In this document: positions 9,205 to 18,724 of the stretch, in pieces | Numbering within the stretch: position 1 is the stretch's first letter | How the letters are laid out: every line of letters begins with the position of its first letter | NCBI RefSeq assembly: GCF_900108945.1 | Contig: NZ_FNYE01000004.1 | Span: 124,001-188,000, forward strand | Direction of reading: 5' to 3' | Origin: Paraburkholderia diazotrophica | GTDB taxonomy: Bacteria > Pseudomonadota > Gammaproteobacteria > Burkholderiales > Burkholderiaceae | Length of the DNA: 64,000 bases | Made by a program: the position numbers and the translations under genes | The notes under the pieces: model-generated | What the model saw: only the letters and a program-made list of their open reading frames with translations | Told to the model about the DNA's origin: nothing | Database searches by the model: none

Positions 9205-9698
9205 AGCTCTTCTAACCTGGCTTGAGGGGAAACGGGCGCCCGAAAAGGCAACGGCCTGCGCCGTTTTACTTGTCGGGTTGCCACGCAGGCCAAAAAAAAT
9301 CGGCCCAATTGTACCGCGACGCCGCGCCGGGCGTCCACCTGGCGGGAGCCCGCGCCCTTTGCCGCGAAAGCGCCGCAGCGAGCAGCGCGCGGCGCACCCC
9401 TTGGGCGTCTTACTGCATTTGACGCACGACGGGGCGCGGCACATTGCCGCAGGCCGAATGAGCGGCTGGCGAAGGCTGCACGACAGGTTCGGCCGCCCCG
9501 GCCCATGCGTCGGCCACACATCTGCCGCTTTTTCAGGCATCGCGCCGAACAGCACATGACACCTTACGCTCTATCGCCCGAGCGTCCGGGCACGCGTTCT
9601 GCGCACCGTGCAACGCGGCTGACACCATACTGGAGCGCGGTTCAGCACAACAGGGCTTCTGACTTATACTGGAATTTTTCCCGAACGGGCGTCCAGTC
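9205..9698. other. Divergent intergenic region, cytochrome pair / MoxR unit
   Basis: Nearly 500 bp with no gene I can support. Frames on both strands are Arg/Pro-rich and look like shadows of GC-rich DNA. A run of A's at 9291-9299 stands out. Both promoters must lie here. Confidence 0.5.
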
Positions 9699-10541
9699 AT
9701 GCGTTTCGAAGGCTCATCGCAATACGTCGCCACCGACGATCTCAAGCTCGCGGTCAATGCCGCGATGACGCTCAAGCGCCCGTTGCTCATCAAGGGCGAG
9801 CCGGGCACGGGCAAGACCATGCTCGCGGAGGAAGTCGCGGCGGCCCTCGGCATGCCGCTGCTGCAGTGGCACATCAAGTCGACGACGAAGGCGCAACAGG
9901 GCCTGTACGAATACGACGCCGTCTCGCGTCTGCGCGATTCGCAGCTCGGCGACGAGCGCGTGAAAGATATCGGCAACTACATCGTCAAGGGCGTGCTGTG
10001 GCAGGCGTTCGAATCGGACCGGCAGGCGGTGTTGCTGATCGACGAAATCGACAAGGCCGACATCGAGTTTCCGAACGATCTGCTGCGCGAGCTCGACCGC
10101 ATGGAGTTCTATGTGTACGAGACGCGCGAGCTCGTGAAGGCCAGGCACCGTCCGCTCGTCATCATCACGTCGAACAACGAGAAGGAACTGCCCGACGCGT
10201 TTCTGCGCCGCTGCTTCTTCCACTACATCAAGTTCCCCGATCCCGCGACGATGCAGCAGATCGTCGAAGTCCACTATCCCGGCATCAAGCAGGAGCTGCT
10301 GCGCGCCGCGATGGAAAGCTTCTTCGAATTGCGCAATGTATCGGGCCTGAAGAAGAAGCCGTCCACGTCCGAGCTGCTCGACTGGCTGAAGCTGCTGCTC
10401 GCCGAAGACATTCCGCCCGAAGCGCTGCGCTCGCAGGACCAGAAGCAGATCGTGCCGCCGCTGCACGGCGCGCTGCTGAAGAACGAGCAGGACGTGAGCC
10501 TCTTCGAGCGGCTTGTGTTCATGAACCGCAATAACCGCTGA
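9699..10541 (+). CDS. MoxR-family AAA+ ATPase
   Basis: A 280-residue AAA+ protein: Walker A GEPGTGKT (about residues 32-39), Walker B VLLIDEIDKAD, sensor-1 region VIITSNNEKELPDAFLRRC. The MoxR group act as chaperone-like ATPases that mature metal-dependent enzyme complexes together with VWA proteins (as CoxD with CoxE). The VWA partner is the next gene, 48 bp downstream, so the two form one functional unit. The client enzyme is not apparent: no molybdenum hydroxylase or similar is in the neighbourhood. Confidence 0.92.
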   Translation: MRFEGSSQYVATDDLKLAVNAAMTLKRPLLIKGEPGTGKTMLAEEVAAALGMPLLQWHIKSTTKAQQGLYEYDAVSRLRDSQLGDERVKDIGNYIVKGVLWQAFESDRQAVLLIDEIDKADIEFPNDLLRELDRMEFYVYETRELVKARHRPLVIITSNNEKELPDAFLRRCFFHYIKFPDPATMQQIVEVHYPGIKQELLRAAMESFFELRNVSGLKKKPSTSELLDWLKLLLAEDIPPEALRSQDQKQIVPPLHGALLKNEQDVSLFERLVFMNRNNR

Positions 10542-10589
10542 TTGACCGCTGATAGAAGGCATCCACGCGGAAAGCCTGGAGACGACGGC

Positions 10590-11765
10590 ATGCTGATCGA
10601 CTTTTTCTACACGCTGCGCGCCGCGAAGCTGCCCGTCTCCGTGAAGGAGTACCTGACGCTGCTCGAAGCGCTGAAGGAAAGCGTGATCCAGCCGTCGCTG
10701 GACGAGTTCTACTACCTCGCGCGCATGACGCTCGTGAAGGACGAGCAGTATTTCGACAAGTTCGATCAGGCGTTCGGCGCGTATTTCAACGGCGTCGCGC
10801 AGAAGTCCGATCTCGCATTCGACGTTCCTCTCGACTGGCTGAAGAAGAAGCTGCAACGCGACCTGAGCGCCGAAGAAAAGGCGCAGATCGAAAAGATGGG
10901 CGGCCTCGACAAGCTGATGGAGCGCCTGAAAGAACTGTTCGACGAACAGAAAGGCCGTCACGAAGGCGGCAGCAAATGGATCGGCACGGGCGGCACGTCG
11001 CCGTTTGGCAATGGGGGCTACAACCCGGAAGGCATTCGGATCGGCGGCGACTCGTCGGGCAACCGGACGGCCGTCAAGGTATGGGACCAGCGCGCCTATC
11101 GCGATTACGACGATCAGGTCGAGATCGGCACGCGCAACATCAAGGTTGCGCTGCGCCGGCTGCGGCGCTTCGCGCGCGAAGGCGCCGCCGAAGAGCTCGA
11201 CTTGCCCGACACGATCCGCAGCACGGCCGCGAACGCCGGCTGGCTCGACCTGAAGATGGTCCCCGAGCGGCACAACAACGTGAAAGTGCTGATGCTGCTC
11301 GACGTCGGCGGATCGATGGACGATCACATCAAGCGCACGGAAGAACTGTTCTCGGCCGCGAAGGCCGAGTTCAAGCACCTCGAGTTCTACTACTTCCACA
11401 ACTGCGTCTACGACTTCCTGTGGAAGAACAACCGCCGCCGGCACGTCGAGCGGCTCGCGACGTGGGACATGCTGCACAAGTTCACGCCCGACTACAAACT
11501 GATCTTCGTCGGCGACGCGACGATGAGCCCGTATGAGGTGCTGCAGCCGGGTGGCTCGGTCGAGTACAACAACGCCGAAGCGGGCGCCGTGTGGCTGCGC
11601 CGGATCGCCGATCATTTCCCGCATCACGCGTGGCTCAATCCCGAGCCTGAAGGCTTGTGGGAATATCGGCAGTCGGTCTCGGTGATCCGCGAAGTGCTCG
11701 GCCACCGGATGTACCCGCTCACGCTCGCCGGGCTCGAAACCGCGATGCGCATGCTAAACAAGTAA
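10590..11765 (+). CDS. CoxE-like VWA-domain protein
   Basis: A 391-residue partner of the MoxR ATPase. The N-terminal half holds helical segments (SVKEYLTLLEAL, KKKLQRDLSAEEKAQIEKMG) and a Gly-rich stretch (GTGGTSPFGNGG); the C-terminal third is the von Willebrand A domain, with a MIDAS-like motif LLDVGGSMDDH in which Gly-Gly replaces the usual Ser-x of DxSxS, and the later FVGDATMSPYE. The start at 10590 follows GGAGACGACGG and opens with the family's MLIDFFYTLR. Probably translated with the gene upstream. Confidence 0.88.
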   Translation: MLIDFFYTLRAAKLPVSVKEYLTLLEALKESVIQPSLDEFYYLARMTLVKDEQYFDKFDQAFGAYFNGVAQKSDLAFDVPLDWLKKKLQRDLSAEEKAQIEKMGGLDKLMERLKELFDEQKGRHEGGSKWIGTGGTSPFGNGGYNPEGIRIGGDSSGNRTAVKVWDQRAYRDYDDQVEIGTRNIKVALRRLRRFAREGAAEELDLPDTIRSTAANAGWLDLKMVPERHNNVKVLMLLDVGGSMDDHIKRTEELFSAAKAEFKHLEFYYFHNCVYDFLWKNNRRRHVERLATWDMLHKFTPDYKLIFVGDATMSPYEVLQPGGSVEYNNAEAGAVWLRRIADHFPHHAWLNPEPEGLWEYRQSVSVIREVLGHRMYPLTLAGLETAMRMLNK

Positions 11766-11934
11766 ACTCCACCGATCTTCGACGTCCGAACGCAAGGCGA
11801 CGATAGCGGACGCACTGCGCCCGCTCGCGCTTCGTTGCCGCGCCGCGCGCGCGGCAACGGCGCTGCAACAACGCATCACCCCAAACGCACCGCTATAACG
11901 CACCACCCAGAACACACCATAAGAGACACGCAGG

Positions 11935-13149
11935 ATGACCACCCCTTCTTCCCCCGATTTCTCCACGGCCGCGCGCGCGCCGCTCAGGCCATTCACCGAC
12001 ACGTCGCTGTCCGCGCTCGTCGCCGGCTTCGTCGCGATGATGACGGGCTACACGAGTTCGATCGTACTGATGTTCCAGGCAGGCCGCGCCGCACATCTGA
12101 CCGATGCGCAGATTTCTTCATGGATCTGGGCGCTGTCGATGGGCATGGCGCTGTGCACGATCGGACTGTCGCTGCGCTTTCGCGCGCCCATCGTGATCGC
12201 ATGGTCGACGCCAGGCGCGGCGCTGCTCGTGTCGTCGCTGCCGCACGTCGCGTATCCCGAAGCGATCGGCGCATTCATCGTCTGCGCGCTGCTGCTGACG
12301 GTCGTGGGCCTCACGGGCTGGTTCGATACGCTGATGAGAAAGATTCCGGCGGGCATCGCGGCGGCACTGCTGGCGGGCATCCTGTTCGAGATCGGCATCG
12401 AAATTTTTCGCGCCGCGCAATTCCAGCCGGCGCTCGTGCTCGCGATGTTCTTCACCTACCTCGCGATCAAGCGTTTCGCGCCGCGCTATGCGATCCCTGC
12501 GACGCTGGTAGTCGGCACGGTGGTTGCAGGCGCGCTCGGCCTGCTCGACTTCAGCGCTTTCCGCGTCGCGTTCGCCGTTTCCGTACTGACTGTGCCCGCG
12601 TTCTCGCTGTCGGCGATCGTCAGCATCGGCATTCCGCTTTTCGTCGTGGCGATGGCCTCGCAGAACGTGCCCGGCATCGCCGTGCTGCGCGCCGATGGCT
12701 ACCAGACGCCGTCCGCGCCGCTGATCGCGACGACGGGCGTCGCGTCGCTGTTGCTCGCGCCGTTCGGCTCGCACGGCCTGAATCTCGCCGCGATCACGGC
12801 CGCAATCTGCACGGGCCGCGAAGCGCACGAAGACCGCTCGAAGCGCTATATGGCTGCCGTCTGGTGCGGCATGTTCTATCTGATCGCGGGGATCTTCGGC
12901 GCGACGATCGCGGCGCTCTTCGGCTCGCTGCCGAAAGCGCTCGTGGTGTCGGTCGCGGCGCTCGCGCTGTTCGGCTCGATCATGAGCGGGCTCACGAACG
13001 CGATGCACGACGCAAGGCAGCGTGAAGCCGCGCTCGTCACGTTCATGGTGACGGCCTCGGGCCTCACGCTGCTGTCGATCGGCTCGGCATTCTGGGGGCT
13101 CGTCGCGGGTCTGGTCACGCAATTCGTGCTGAACGCTCGGCGCGCATGA
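11935..13149 (+). CDS. benE: BenE-family benzoate/H+ symporter
   Basis: A 404-residue inner-membrane protein with about eleven to twelve hydrophobic segments. Family hallmarks: FVAMMTGYTSSIVLMFQA near the start, the WSTPGAALL motif and PLFVVAMASQNVPGIAVL. BenE proteins import benzoate or related aromatics by proton symport. No ben catabolic genes are adjacent, so substrate is from family only. The start at 11935 has a weak site (ACACGCAGG) upstream. A 320-bp gap to the transaldolase follows. Confidence 0.9.
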   Translation: MTTPSSPDFSTAARAPLRPFTDTSLSALVAGFVAMMTGYTSSIVLMFQAGRAAHLTDAQISSWIWALSMGMALCTIGLSLRFRAPIVIAWSTPGAALLVSSLPHVAYPEAIGAFIVCALLLTVVGLTGWFDTLMRKIPAGIAAALLAGILFEIGIEIFRAAQFQPALVLAMFFTYLAIKRFAPRYAIPATLVVGTVVAGALGLLDFSAFRVAFAVSVLTVPAFSLSAIVSIGIPLFVVAMASQNVPGIAVLRADGYQTPSAPLIATTGVASLLLAPFGSHGLNLAAITAAICTGREAHEDRSKRYMAAVWCGMFYLIAGIFGATIAALFGSLPKALVVSVAALALFGSIMSGLTNAMHDARQREAALVTFMVTASGLTLLSIGSAFWGLVAGLVTQFVLNARRA

Positions 13150-13470
13150 CAGCGCATCACAGCGCACAACGCGCGAAACGCGAAGTGCGAAGGTCGGCCC
13201 GTGCCCCAGGGACGGCCAGCTCCAAAGGCGGAAAGTGCCAGGGCCCATGGCGCGACCGGACGGACAGACGTACCTGTCAAACCAGCATCACTCAATCCGC
13301 CATAGAATAGAAGTATCGGGCGGCGTTCCACGGTAACATTTCCGGCTTGCAACGTGGACACTGCCGGTGACGCGCTCACGCGTGGCCGTTTGCGTGCTGA
13401 CGGCGGCCTCGCGCGACGTCATCATTTCCCTGGACCTTGGCGCGCGTGCGCCCCGAAGCGAAGGCTCGAC
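13150..13470. other. Intergenic region before tal
   Basis: A 321-bp region with no supported gene. A TAGAATAGAAGTAT segment near 13303-13316 is notably AT-rich for this DNA and may belong to the tal promoter. No terminator hairpin for benE is obvious. Confidence 0.4.
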
Positions 13471-14424
13471 ATGACTACTGCACTCGATCAACTCAAGCAA
13501 TACACCAAGGTCGTCGCGGATACCGGCGACTTCCAGCAACTCGCGCAATACAAGCCGCAGGACGCGACGACGAATCCGTCGCTGGTCCTGAAGGCCGTGC
13601 AGAAGGACGAATACAAGCCGCTGCTCGAAAAGACGGTACGCGACCACGCGTCGAAGCCCGTCAGCGCAATCATCGACAACCTGTTGATCGCCTTCGGCAC
13701 CGAAATCCTGAAGATCGTCCCGGGCCGCGTATCGACGGAAGTCGACGCACGCCTTTCGTTCGACACGAAAGCGTCGATCGACAAGGCGCATGAACTCATC
13801 AAGATGTACGAAGCGCAAGGCATCGGCCGCGAGCGCGTGCTGATCAAGCTCGCGTCGACGTGGGAAGGCATCCGCGCGGCCGAAGTGCTGCAGAAGGAAG
13901 GCGTCAAGTGCAACATGACGCTGCTGTTCTCGCTGCCGCAAGCCGTCGCGTGCGCGGAAGCGGGCGCGCAGCTGATTTCGCCGTTCGTCGGCCGCATCTA
14001 CGACTGGTACAAGAAGAGCGCCGGCAGCAACTGGGACGAAGCGCGCGACGGCGGTGCGAACGATCCGGGCGTGCAATCGGTGCGCCGCATCTATGCGTAC
14101 TACAAGAAATTCGGCTACCCGACTGAAGTGATGGGCGCGAGCTTCCGCACGACGAGCCAGATCACCGAACTGGCGGGCTGCGATCTGCTGACGATCAGCC
14201 CCGATCTGCTGCAAAAGCTGCACGACAGCACCGACAAGGTCGAACGCAAGCTGTCGCCGGAAGCCAGCAAGAACGCCGAGATCGCGCGCGTGCCGACGGA
14301 CGAGCCGTCGTTCCGCTTCCTCGTCAACGAAGACGCGATGGCGACCGAAAAGCTGTCGGAAGGCATCCGCGTGTTCGCAGCGGACGCGATCAAGCTCGAA
14401 AAGGTGATCGACGCGCTGCGTTGA
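13471..14424 (+). CDS. tal: Transaldolase
   Basis: A 317-residue enzyme of the non-oxidative pentose phosphate pathway, transferring a dihydroxyacetone unit between sedoheptulose-7-P and glyceraldehyde-3-P. The two signature motifs are present: [12 protein letters not shown] near the N-terminus and the active-site [16 protein letters not shown] with the Schiff-base Lys, followed by [19 protein letters not shown]. The start at 13471 ([20 protein letters not shown]) matches TalB-type proteins; longer frames do not. Length is that of the TalB subfamily. A terminator follows at 14450. Confidence 0.97.
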   Translation: MTTALDQLKQYTKVVADTGDFQQLAQYKPQDATTNPSLVLKAVQKDEYKPLLEKTVRDHASKPVSAIIDNLLIAFGTEILKIVPGRVSTEVDARLSFDTKASIDKAHELIKMYEAQGIGRERVLIKLASTWEGIRAAEVLQKEGVKCNMTLLFSLPQAVACAEAGAQLISPFVGRIYDWYKKSAGSNWDEARDGGANDPGVQSVRRIYAYYKKFGYPTEVMGASFRTTSQITELAGCDLLTISPDLLQKLHDSTDKVERKLSPEASKNAEIARVPTDEPSFRFLVNEDAMATEKLSEGIRVFAADAIKLEKVIDALR

Positions 14425-14449
14425 TCCGCTCCGTATTTCTTCTCTGCGC

Positions 14450-14488
14450 AAAAGCGCGCGTGGCCGGCAAGGCTGCGCGCGCTTTTTT
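14450..14488 (+). terminator. Intrinsic terminator of tal
   Basis: Stem AAAAGCGCGCG / CGCGCGCTTTT with a 15-base loop and a run of six T's, 26 bp after the tal stop. Confidence 0.88.
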
Positions 14489-14664
14489 ATGTGCTTTTTG
14501 CGCCTGCTTCCCTACGATTCCTTCTCACGCCGTCAGCGCGCCGCGCGCGTCACTTCGGTCAACACAGTTTCACATTCGACGCTCCCGCGACGACTACAAT
14601 CGTTGACACGAATGCGTCGCTGCGCGTTCGCATGAAACGACATGTCAATTGAGTGGAGACATCG

Positions 14665-15099
14665 ATGCAAGTCCAACCCTATCTGTTTTTCAATGGCCGC
14701 TGTGAAGAAGCGCTGAAGTTCTACGGCGAGAAGCTCGGCGCGCAGGTGCTGTTCCAGATGCGCTTCAAGGATGCGCCGCCGAGCCCCGAGCAGCCGATCC
14801 GCCCCGGCACCGAAGAAAAGATCATGCATTCGACGATCAGAATCGGTTCGACGGAACTGATGGCCTCGGATGGCAATTGCGACGGAACGCCCGTGACGCA
14901 CTCGGGCTACAGCCTGTCGATCACCGTCGACGACCCGTCGCAAGGCGAAAAGACGTTCAAGGCAATTTCGGAAGGCGGCAATGTCGTGATGCCGTGGCAG
15001 GCGACGTTCTGGAGCAGCGGCTTCGGTATGGCCATCGACAGGTTCGGCGTGATGTGGATGGTCACGAACCCGCACGAAGGCGACAAGCACCCGAGCTGA
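14665..15099 (+). CDS. VOC-family protein (PhnB-like)
   Basis: A 144-residue single-domain member of the glyoxalase/bleomycin-resistance superfamily of the PhnB/3-demethylubiquinone-methyltransferase-like group: PYLFFNGRCEEALKFY opening, the SDGNCDG loop, the ATFWSSGFGMAIDRFGVMWMV strand pair. No catalytic role is established for this group. The start at 14665 has GTGGAG seven bases upstream, preferred over the GTG at 14653. Monocistronic, convergent with the FUSC gene. Confidence 0.88.
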   Translation: MQVQPYLFFNGRCEEALKFYGEKLGAQVLFQMRFKDAPPSPEQPIRPGTEEKIMHSTIRIGSTELMASDGNCDGTPVTHSGYSLSITVDDPSQGEKTFKAISEGGNVVMPWQATFWSSGFGMAIDRFGVMWMVTNPHEGDKHPS

Positions 15100-15130
15100 T
15101 ATCAACCCGAATAGCGAGCCGGCAAGCAGA

Positions 15131-16360
15131 TCAGCGTGACGCGTGCTCGCGATCTTTGCCTTCGATATTCCAGTTCGGCTCGGCATCAGCCAGCAACGCA
15201 CGCATGCGCTCGACCTGTTCCGCGAAGCGCTGCGCAAGCCAATATGGCCCCTGCAATTCAGGGGCCATTTCTTTGCGCGAAGCCTGCGCGCCTGTCGAAT
15301 CTTCTTCACTGTGTGCCGTCGCATCGGCAGGCGGACAAGCCAGCGTCTCCGCTGAAATCTCCTCCGGCGTTCCGAACTGCGTCGCGCCCGCGAAGCGCAG
15401 CGCACGCGCGCTCGCAAGCAGCGTCAGGCGCACCGCGTTCGTCTCCTCGCCGCACTCGTGTGCAAACGCTGCGCGTATTTCCGCGTGCGCGAGCGTGCCC
15501 GTCGACAGCATTTCCAGCGCGCTCAGCATGGAGCGATGCAGACGCTGGATGTCGTCGAGCCGCGCAATCGGCACGTCGATTTCCTTCGCCACCGATGGCA
15601 TCAGCGAGCGCAGTTGCACGAGCCGCTTGCCCATACGGATGAACGTCGCCACCAGCTCATCGCTGCCGATGGGCACGCCCGTCATCATCCGCGTGTAGAG
15701 GCGCGCGCACTCGCGCAGATTGTCGGCGAGCAGATAGCGCCACGAATAAGTCGCGTGCAGCGGCAGCGCGAATGAAAACGCGAGCGCGATCACGATGCCG
15801 ATCAGCACGTTCAGCGTGCGCCATAGGCCCGTGTCGATCATGTTGTCGCCGTGGCCCGCGACGATGCACATCGTGATCGCCGTCAGCAGCGCGACGTAAC
15901 CGGCCGTGCCGATCGCGAACCACGCGCAGACGGCGGCAATCACCGACATCAGCACATACGTGAGAGGCAGCGAGTCGAACAGGTTCTGTTGAAGGATCAG
16001 CGCAAGCCCGAGGGCCGCGCCGAGCAGCGTGCCCGCCGCGCGCTCCGCCGCCTTCTTGCGGATATTGCCGTGATGCTGCAGCCCGCCGATCACCACCAGC
16101 AGCGTCACCGACGACCAGATGCCATGCGGAATGTCGATGCCCGTCGTCGCGAGAATCGACACGAGCATCGCGAGACCGACGCGCAGGCTATGGAAAAACT
16201 TCGCGTGCCGGTAGCGGTAGTACGGCGACGTAATCGCGCGCGCGATCCGTCCGATGCGTGTGCGGCGCGGCGCGAGGCGCGCGGTGACGGCGTCGTTCGA
16301 GACGGGCGGCTTGTCGCTGCGCTTGCGCGACGGATTCGAATGCGGGTCGGCGAAAGCCAT
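15131..16360 (-). CDS. FUSC-family inner-membrane transporter
   Basis: A 409-residue protein with about six N-terminal membrane segments (for example LRVGLAMLVSILATTG, YVLMSVIAAVCAWFAIG, IGIVIALAFSFALPLH) carrying the FUSC signature region HHGNIRKKAAERAAGTLLGAALG, then a soluble helical C-terminal half. FUSC proteins include fusaric-acid and aromatic-acid efflux components, but no membrane-fusion or outer-membrane partner is adjacent. It ends 31 bp from the convergent VOC gene. Confidence 0.85.
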   Translation of the reverse strand: MAFADPHSNPSRKRSDKPPVSNDAVTARLAPRRTRIGRIARAITSPYYRYRHAKFFHSLRVGLAMLVSILATTGIDIPHGIWSSVTLLVVIGGLQHHGNIRKKAAERAAGTLLGAALGLALILQQNLFDSLPLTYVLMSVIAAVCAWFAIGTAGYVALLTAITMCIVAGHGDNMIDTGLWRTLNVLIGIVIALAFSFALPLHATYSWRYLLADNLRECARLYTRMMTGVPIGSDELVATFIRMGKRLVQLRSLMPSVAKEIDVPIARLDDIQRLHRSMLSALEMLSTGTLAHAEIRAAFAHECGEETNAVRLTLLASARALRFAGATQFGTPEEISAETLACPPADATAHSEEDSTGAQASRKEMAPELQGPYWLAQRFAEQVERMRALLADAEPNWNIEGKDREHASR

Positions 16361-16461
16361 CGGTTATCTCACGTTGGGTCGAAGCCACCGGACGAGCATA
16401 AACGATGTGAGCGGCGTCGGCAGGAGACCGCCGGGCCGGGCCGGGCCGCGCCGCGCCAACG

Positions 16462-16490
16462 AAAAAGCCCGCAGCATTGGCTGCGGGCTT
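16462..16490 (-). terminator. Intrinsic terminator of the symporter unit
   Basis: Stem AAGCCCGCAGC / GCTGCGGGCTT with loop ATTG; the A-run 16462-16466 reads as T's on the minus strand. It lies just beyond the symporter stop codon. Confidence 0.9.
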
Positions 16491-16520
16491 CGTGTGATGC
16501 GGACCAAGCAAACGGCGCGA

Positions 16521-18074
16521 TCAGCTTTCGACGGGGTGATCCAGATAGTCTTCCGGACGCGTGCGGTCTTCCGCGTGCTTCATGCCCGCTGCGCGCACGG
16601 CGAAGCTGACGACGATCGACACGACGAGGTTGACGATCAGCGACCAGACAGCCGCATAACCCGGAATCGCCAGACCGCCGATGTGGATCGTGTAGATCGA
16701 GCCCGCGAGCTTCAGCGAGATCGCCATCCATGTGCCAACGGCGATGCCCGCCGCCCAGCCGAGCAGCAGGCCGCGATAGTCGAGCACGCGCGTGTAGAGG
16801 CCGAGCACGATCGCGGGCAGCGTCTGGATGATCCAGATGCCGCCGAGCAGTTGCAGCTGGATCGCGTACGTCAGCGGCAGGCCGAGAATGAACGCGACGG
16901 CGCCCACCTTCACGATCAGCGAGACCAGCTTCGCGATGTTCGTTTCCTGCTCGTGCGTCATGTTGCGGTTGACGAACTCCTTGTGGATGTTGCGCGTGTA
17001 CAGGTTCGCCGCTGCAATCGACATGATCGCGGCGGGCACCAGCGCGCCGATGCCGATCGCCGCGAACGCGACGCCGACGAACCACGACGGGAAGAAGTGC
17101 AGGAACAGCGCGGGCACCGCGAAGTTCGGACCGAAGGCCTTGAAGTACGGCGCGAACTCCGGCATGTCCTTCACGCCCGCTGCGAGCGCCATGAAGCCGA
17201 GCAGCGCGAGCAGGCCGAGCACGAGCGAGTACGCCGGCAGCATCGCCATGTTGCGGCGGATCGTATTGCCCGACGACGACGACAGAATCGCCGTCACCGA
17301 GTGCGGATACAGGAAAAGCGCGAGCGCCGATCCCACTGCCAGTGTCGCGTATGCGCTATAGCCGTTGAGGCTCGCCACGTCCGGCGCCTTCAGCAGCAGC
17401 TTGGCGGGCGGCACCGCGCCGAAGATGTGGCCGAAGCCGCCGAGTTGCGGCGGAATCACGATGATCGCAGCGGCGATCGTGATGTAGATCAGCACGTCCT
17501 TGACGACAGCGATCATCGCCGGCGCGCGCAGACCCGACGTGTACGTGTAGGCGGCGAGAATCGCGAACGCGATGATCAGCGGCAGATCGCCGACGAAGCC
17601 CGTCGTGTCGAAGCCGAGCGCGCCGATCACCACTTCGATGCCGACCAGTTGCAGCGCGATGTACGGCATCGTCGCGACGATGCCCGTCACGGCGACGACG
17701 AGCGCGAGCATGCGGCTGCCGTAGCGCGCGTTGACGAAGTCAGCGGACGTGACATAGCCATGACGCTTCGCAATGCTCCACAGCTTCGGGAACACGACGA
17801 ACGCGAACGGATAGATCAGGATCGTATAGGGAAGCGCGAAGAAACCCGTCGCGCCCGCGCCGAACACGAGCGCCGGCACGGCGATGAACGTGTAGGCCGT
17901 ATAGAGGTCGCCGCCCAGCAGGAACCATGTGACGACCGTGCCGAAGCGCCGGCCGCCGAGGCCCCACTCTTCCAGATGCGCGAGATCGCCGCGCCGCCAG
18001 TGGGCCGCGACGAAGCCGAGAATCGTGACGCCGATGAAAAACAGAACGAAGACGAAGGTTGCGATTGCATTCAT
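16521..18074 (-). CDS. Sodium:solute symporter, MctP-like
   Basis: A 517-residue SSS-family permease with about thirteen membrane segments. The pattern (WGLGGRRFGTVVTWFLLGGDLYTAYTF, GYVTSADFVNARYG, LYPHSVTAILSSSSG) matches the MctP branch, which takes up monocarboxylates such as lactate and pyruvate and also alanine. Substrate here is inferred from the branch. The start at 18074 overlaps the stop codon of the DUF3311 gene by ATGA, implying translational coupling; a longer frame to 18425 covers that gene in another frame and is not real. Confidence 0.9.
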   Translation of the reverse strand: MNAIATFVFVLFFIGVTILGFVAAHWRRGDLAHLEEWGLGGRRFGTVVTWFLLGGDLYTAYTFIAVPALVFGAGATGFFALPYTILIYPFAFVVFPKLWSIAKRHGYVTSADFVNARYGSRMLALVVAVTGIVATMPYIALQLVGIEVVIGALGFDTTGFVGDLPLIIAFAILAAYTYTSGLRAPAMIAVVKDVLIYITIAAAIIVIPPQLGGFGHIFGAVPPAKLLLKAPDVASLNGYSAYATLAVGSALALFLYPHSVTAILSSSSGNTIRRNMAMLPAYSLVLGLLALLGFMALAAGVKDMPEFAPYFKAFGPNFAVPALFLHFFPSWFVGVAFAAIGIGALVPAAIMSIAAANLYTRNIHKEFVNRNMTHEQETNIAKLVSLIVKVGAVAFILGLPLTYAIQLQLLGGIWIIQTLPAIVLGLYTRVLDYRGLLLGWAAGIAVGTWMAISLKLAGSIYTIHIGGLAIPGYAAVWSLIVNLVVSIVVSFAVRAAGMKHAEDRTRPEDYLDHPVES

Positions 18075-18298
18075 CGTGCGGCTCCCTTCGAACGGGTCTT
18101 CGTCTTGAAGTACACCAGCGCGGTGATCACGGCGCTGATCAGCACCCACAGGAGCTGATACCAGTAGAAGAACGGGAAGTCGAACAGTTGCGGTTCGACC
18201 TTGTTGTATGACGGCACCCAGATCATCGCGATCCAGGGCAGCAGCAACAGCCAGAGCCAGTGCTTGCTGGCCTTGTTGGCGTCGGCGTCGTGAGCCAT
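18071..18298 (-). CDS. DUF3311 small membrane subunit of the symporter
   Basis: A 75-residue protein with two membrane segments (WLWLLLLPWIAMIWVP and YQLLWVLISAVITALVYF) and basic tail KTKTRSKGAAR. DUF3311 proteins are encoded directly before MctP-like symporters and are thought to be accessory subunits. It overlaps the symporter gene by four bases. GAGACG/AAGGAAAGAGG-like ribosome site upstream (GGAAAGAGGAGACGTC). Confidence 0.9.
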   Translation of the reverse strand: MAHDADANKASKHWLWLLLLPWIAMIWVPSYNKVEPQLFDFPFFYWYQLLWVLISAVITALVYFKTKTRSKGAAR

Positions 18299-18724
18299 GA
18301 CGTCTCCTCTTTCCTTTTATTGAATTGTGGCCCGTGTTTGGCGGGCAGATGGACCCGGCTGCGGATAACAGCTTGGGCTCCCCGAAAGCATCGAAAGAGT
18401 ATCGGAGTGGCGAACGACCGGTCAAGCAGGGCTGACCCTAAACGCAACGGTGTTGTCAATAGGAGAATCGTCGGGGAATGTGGGATCGGAGACTAAAGCG
18501 GAAACTTCTGCCGCTTCGTTGGACGGGTTGCGCTATGTCCCATCGATTCGAGTGCGGTTGAGCCAAGGCCGCGTTGCAAAGCCGCTTTGATTCCGCCGTG
18601 CCGTGTCTACGGCACGGCGGTTGGCGCGCTGGCGTTGCACCAGCGCGGGGCCTACGCCGTTCGTTATGGCGGCGCTTCTCGCGTTCTCGTTGCATTCCTT
18701 TTTGCGTTCGAACGCCGACGCGCG
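18299..18724. other. Intergenic region with two hairpins; possible dispersed repeat
   Basis: A 426-bp region between the DUF3311 start and the 3' end of the aminopropyltransferase gene. It holds a perfect 12-bp hairpin, CCGCCGTGCCGT / ACGGCACGGCGG with a 4-base loop (18593-18620), and a second 7-bp hairpin (18626-18646). Neither is followed by a T-run. Short frames across 18574-18774 (encoding GWRAGVAPARGLRRSLWR) resemble a sequence I recall many times between genes in Paraburkholderia; I do not annotate it as a gene. Promoter DNA for the DUF3311 unit lies at the left end. Confidence 0.5.

Noticed and set aside
9714..11705. A 663-codon minus-strand open frame opposite the MoxR and VWA genes
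   Set aside because: Both plus-strand proteins have family motifs; the antisense frame spans their boundary and has none.
16254..18158. A 634-codon plus-strand open frame opposite the symporter
   Set aside because: Dominated by Arg, Asp, Glu and His; the minus-strand SSS permease is real.
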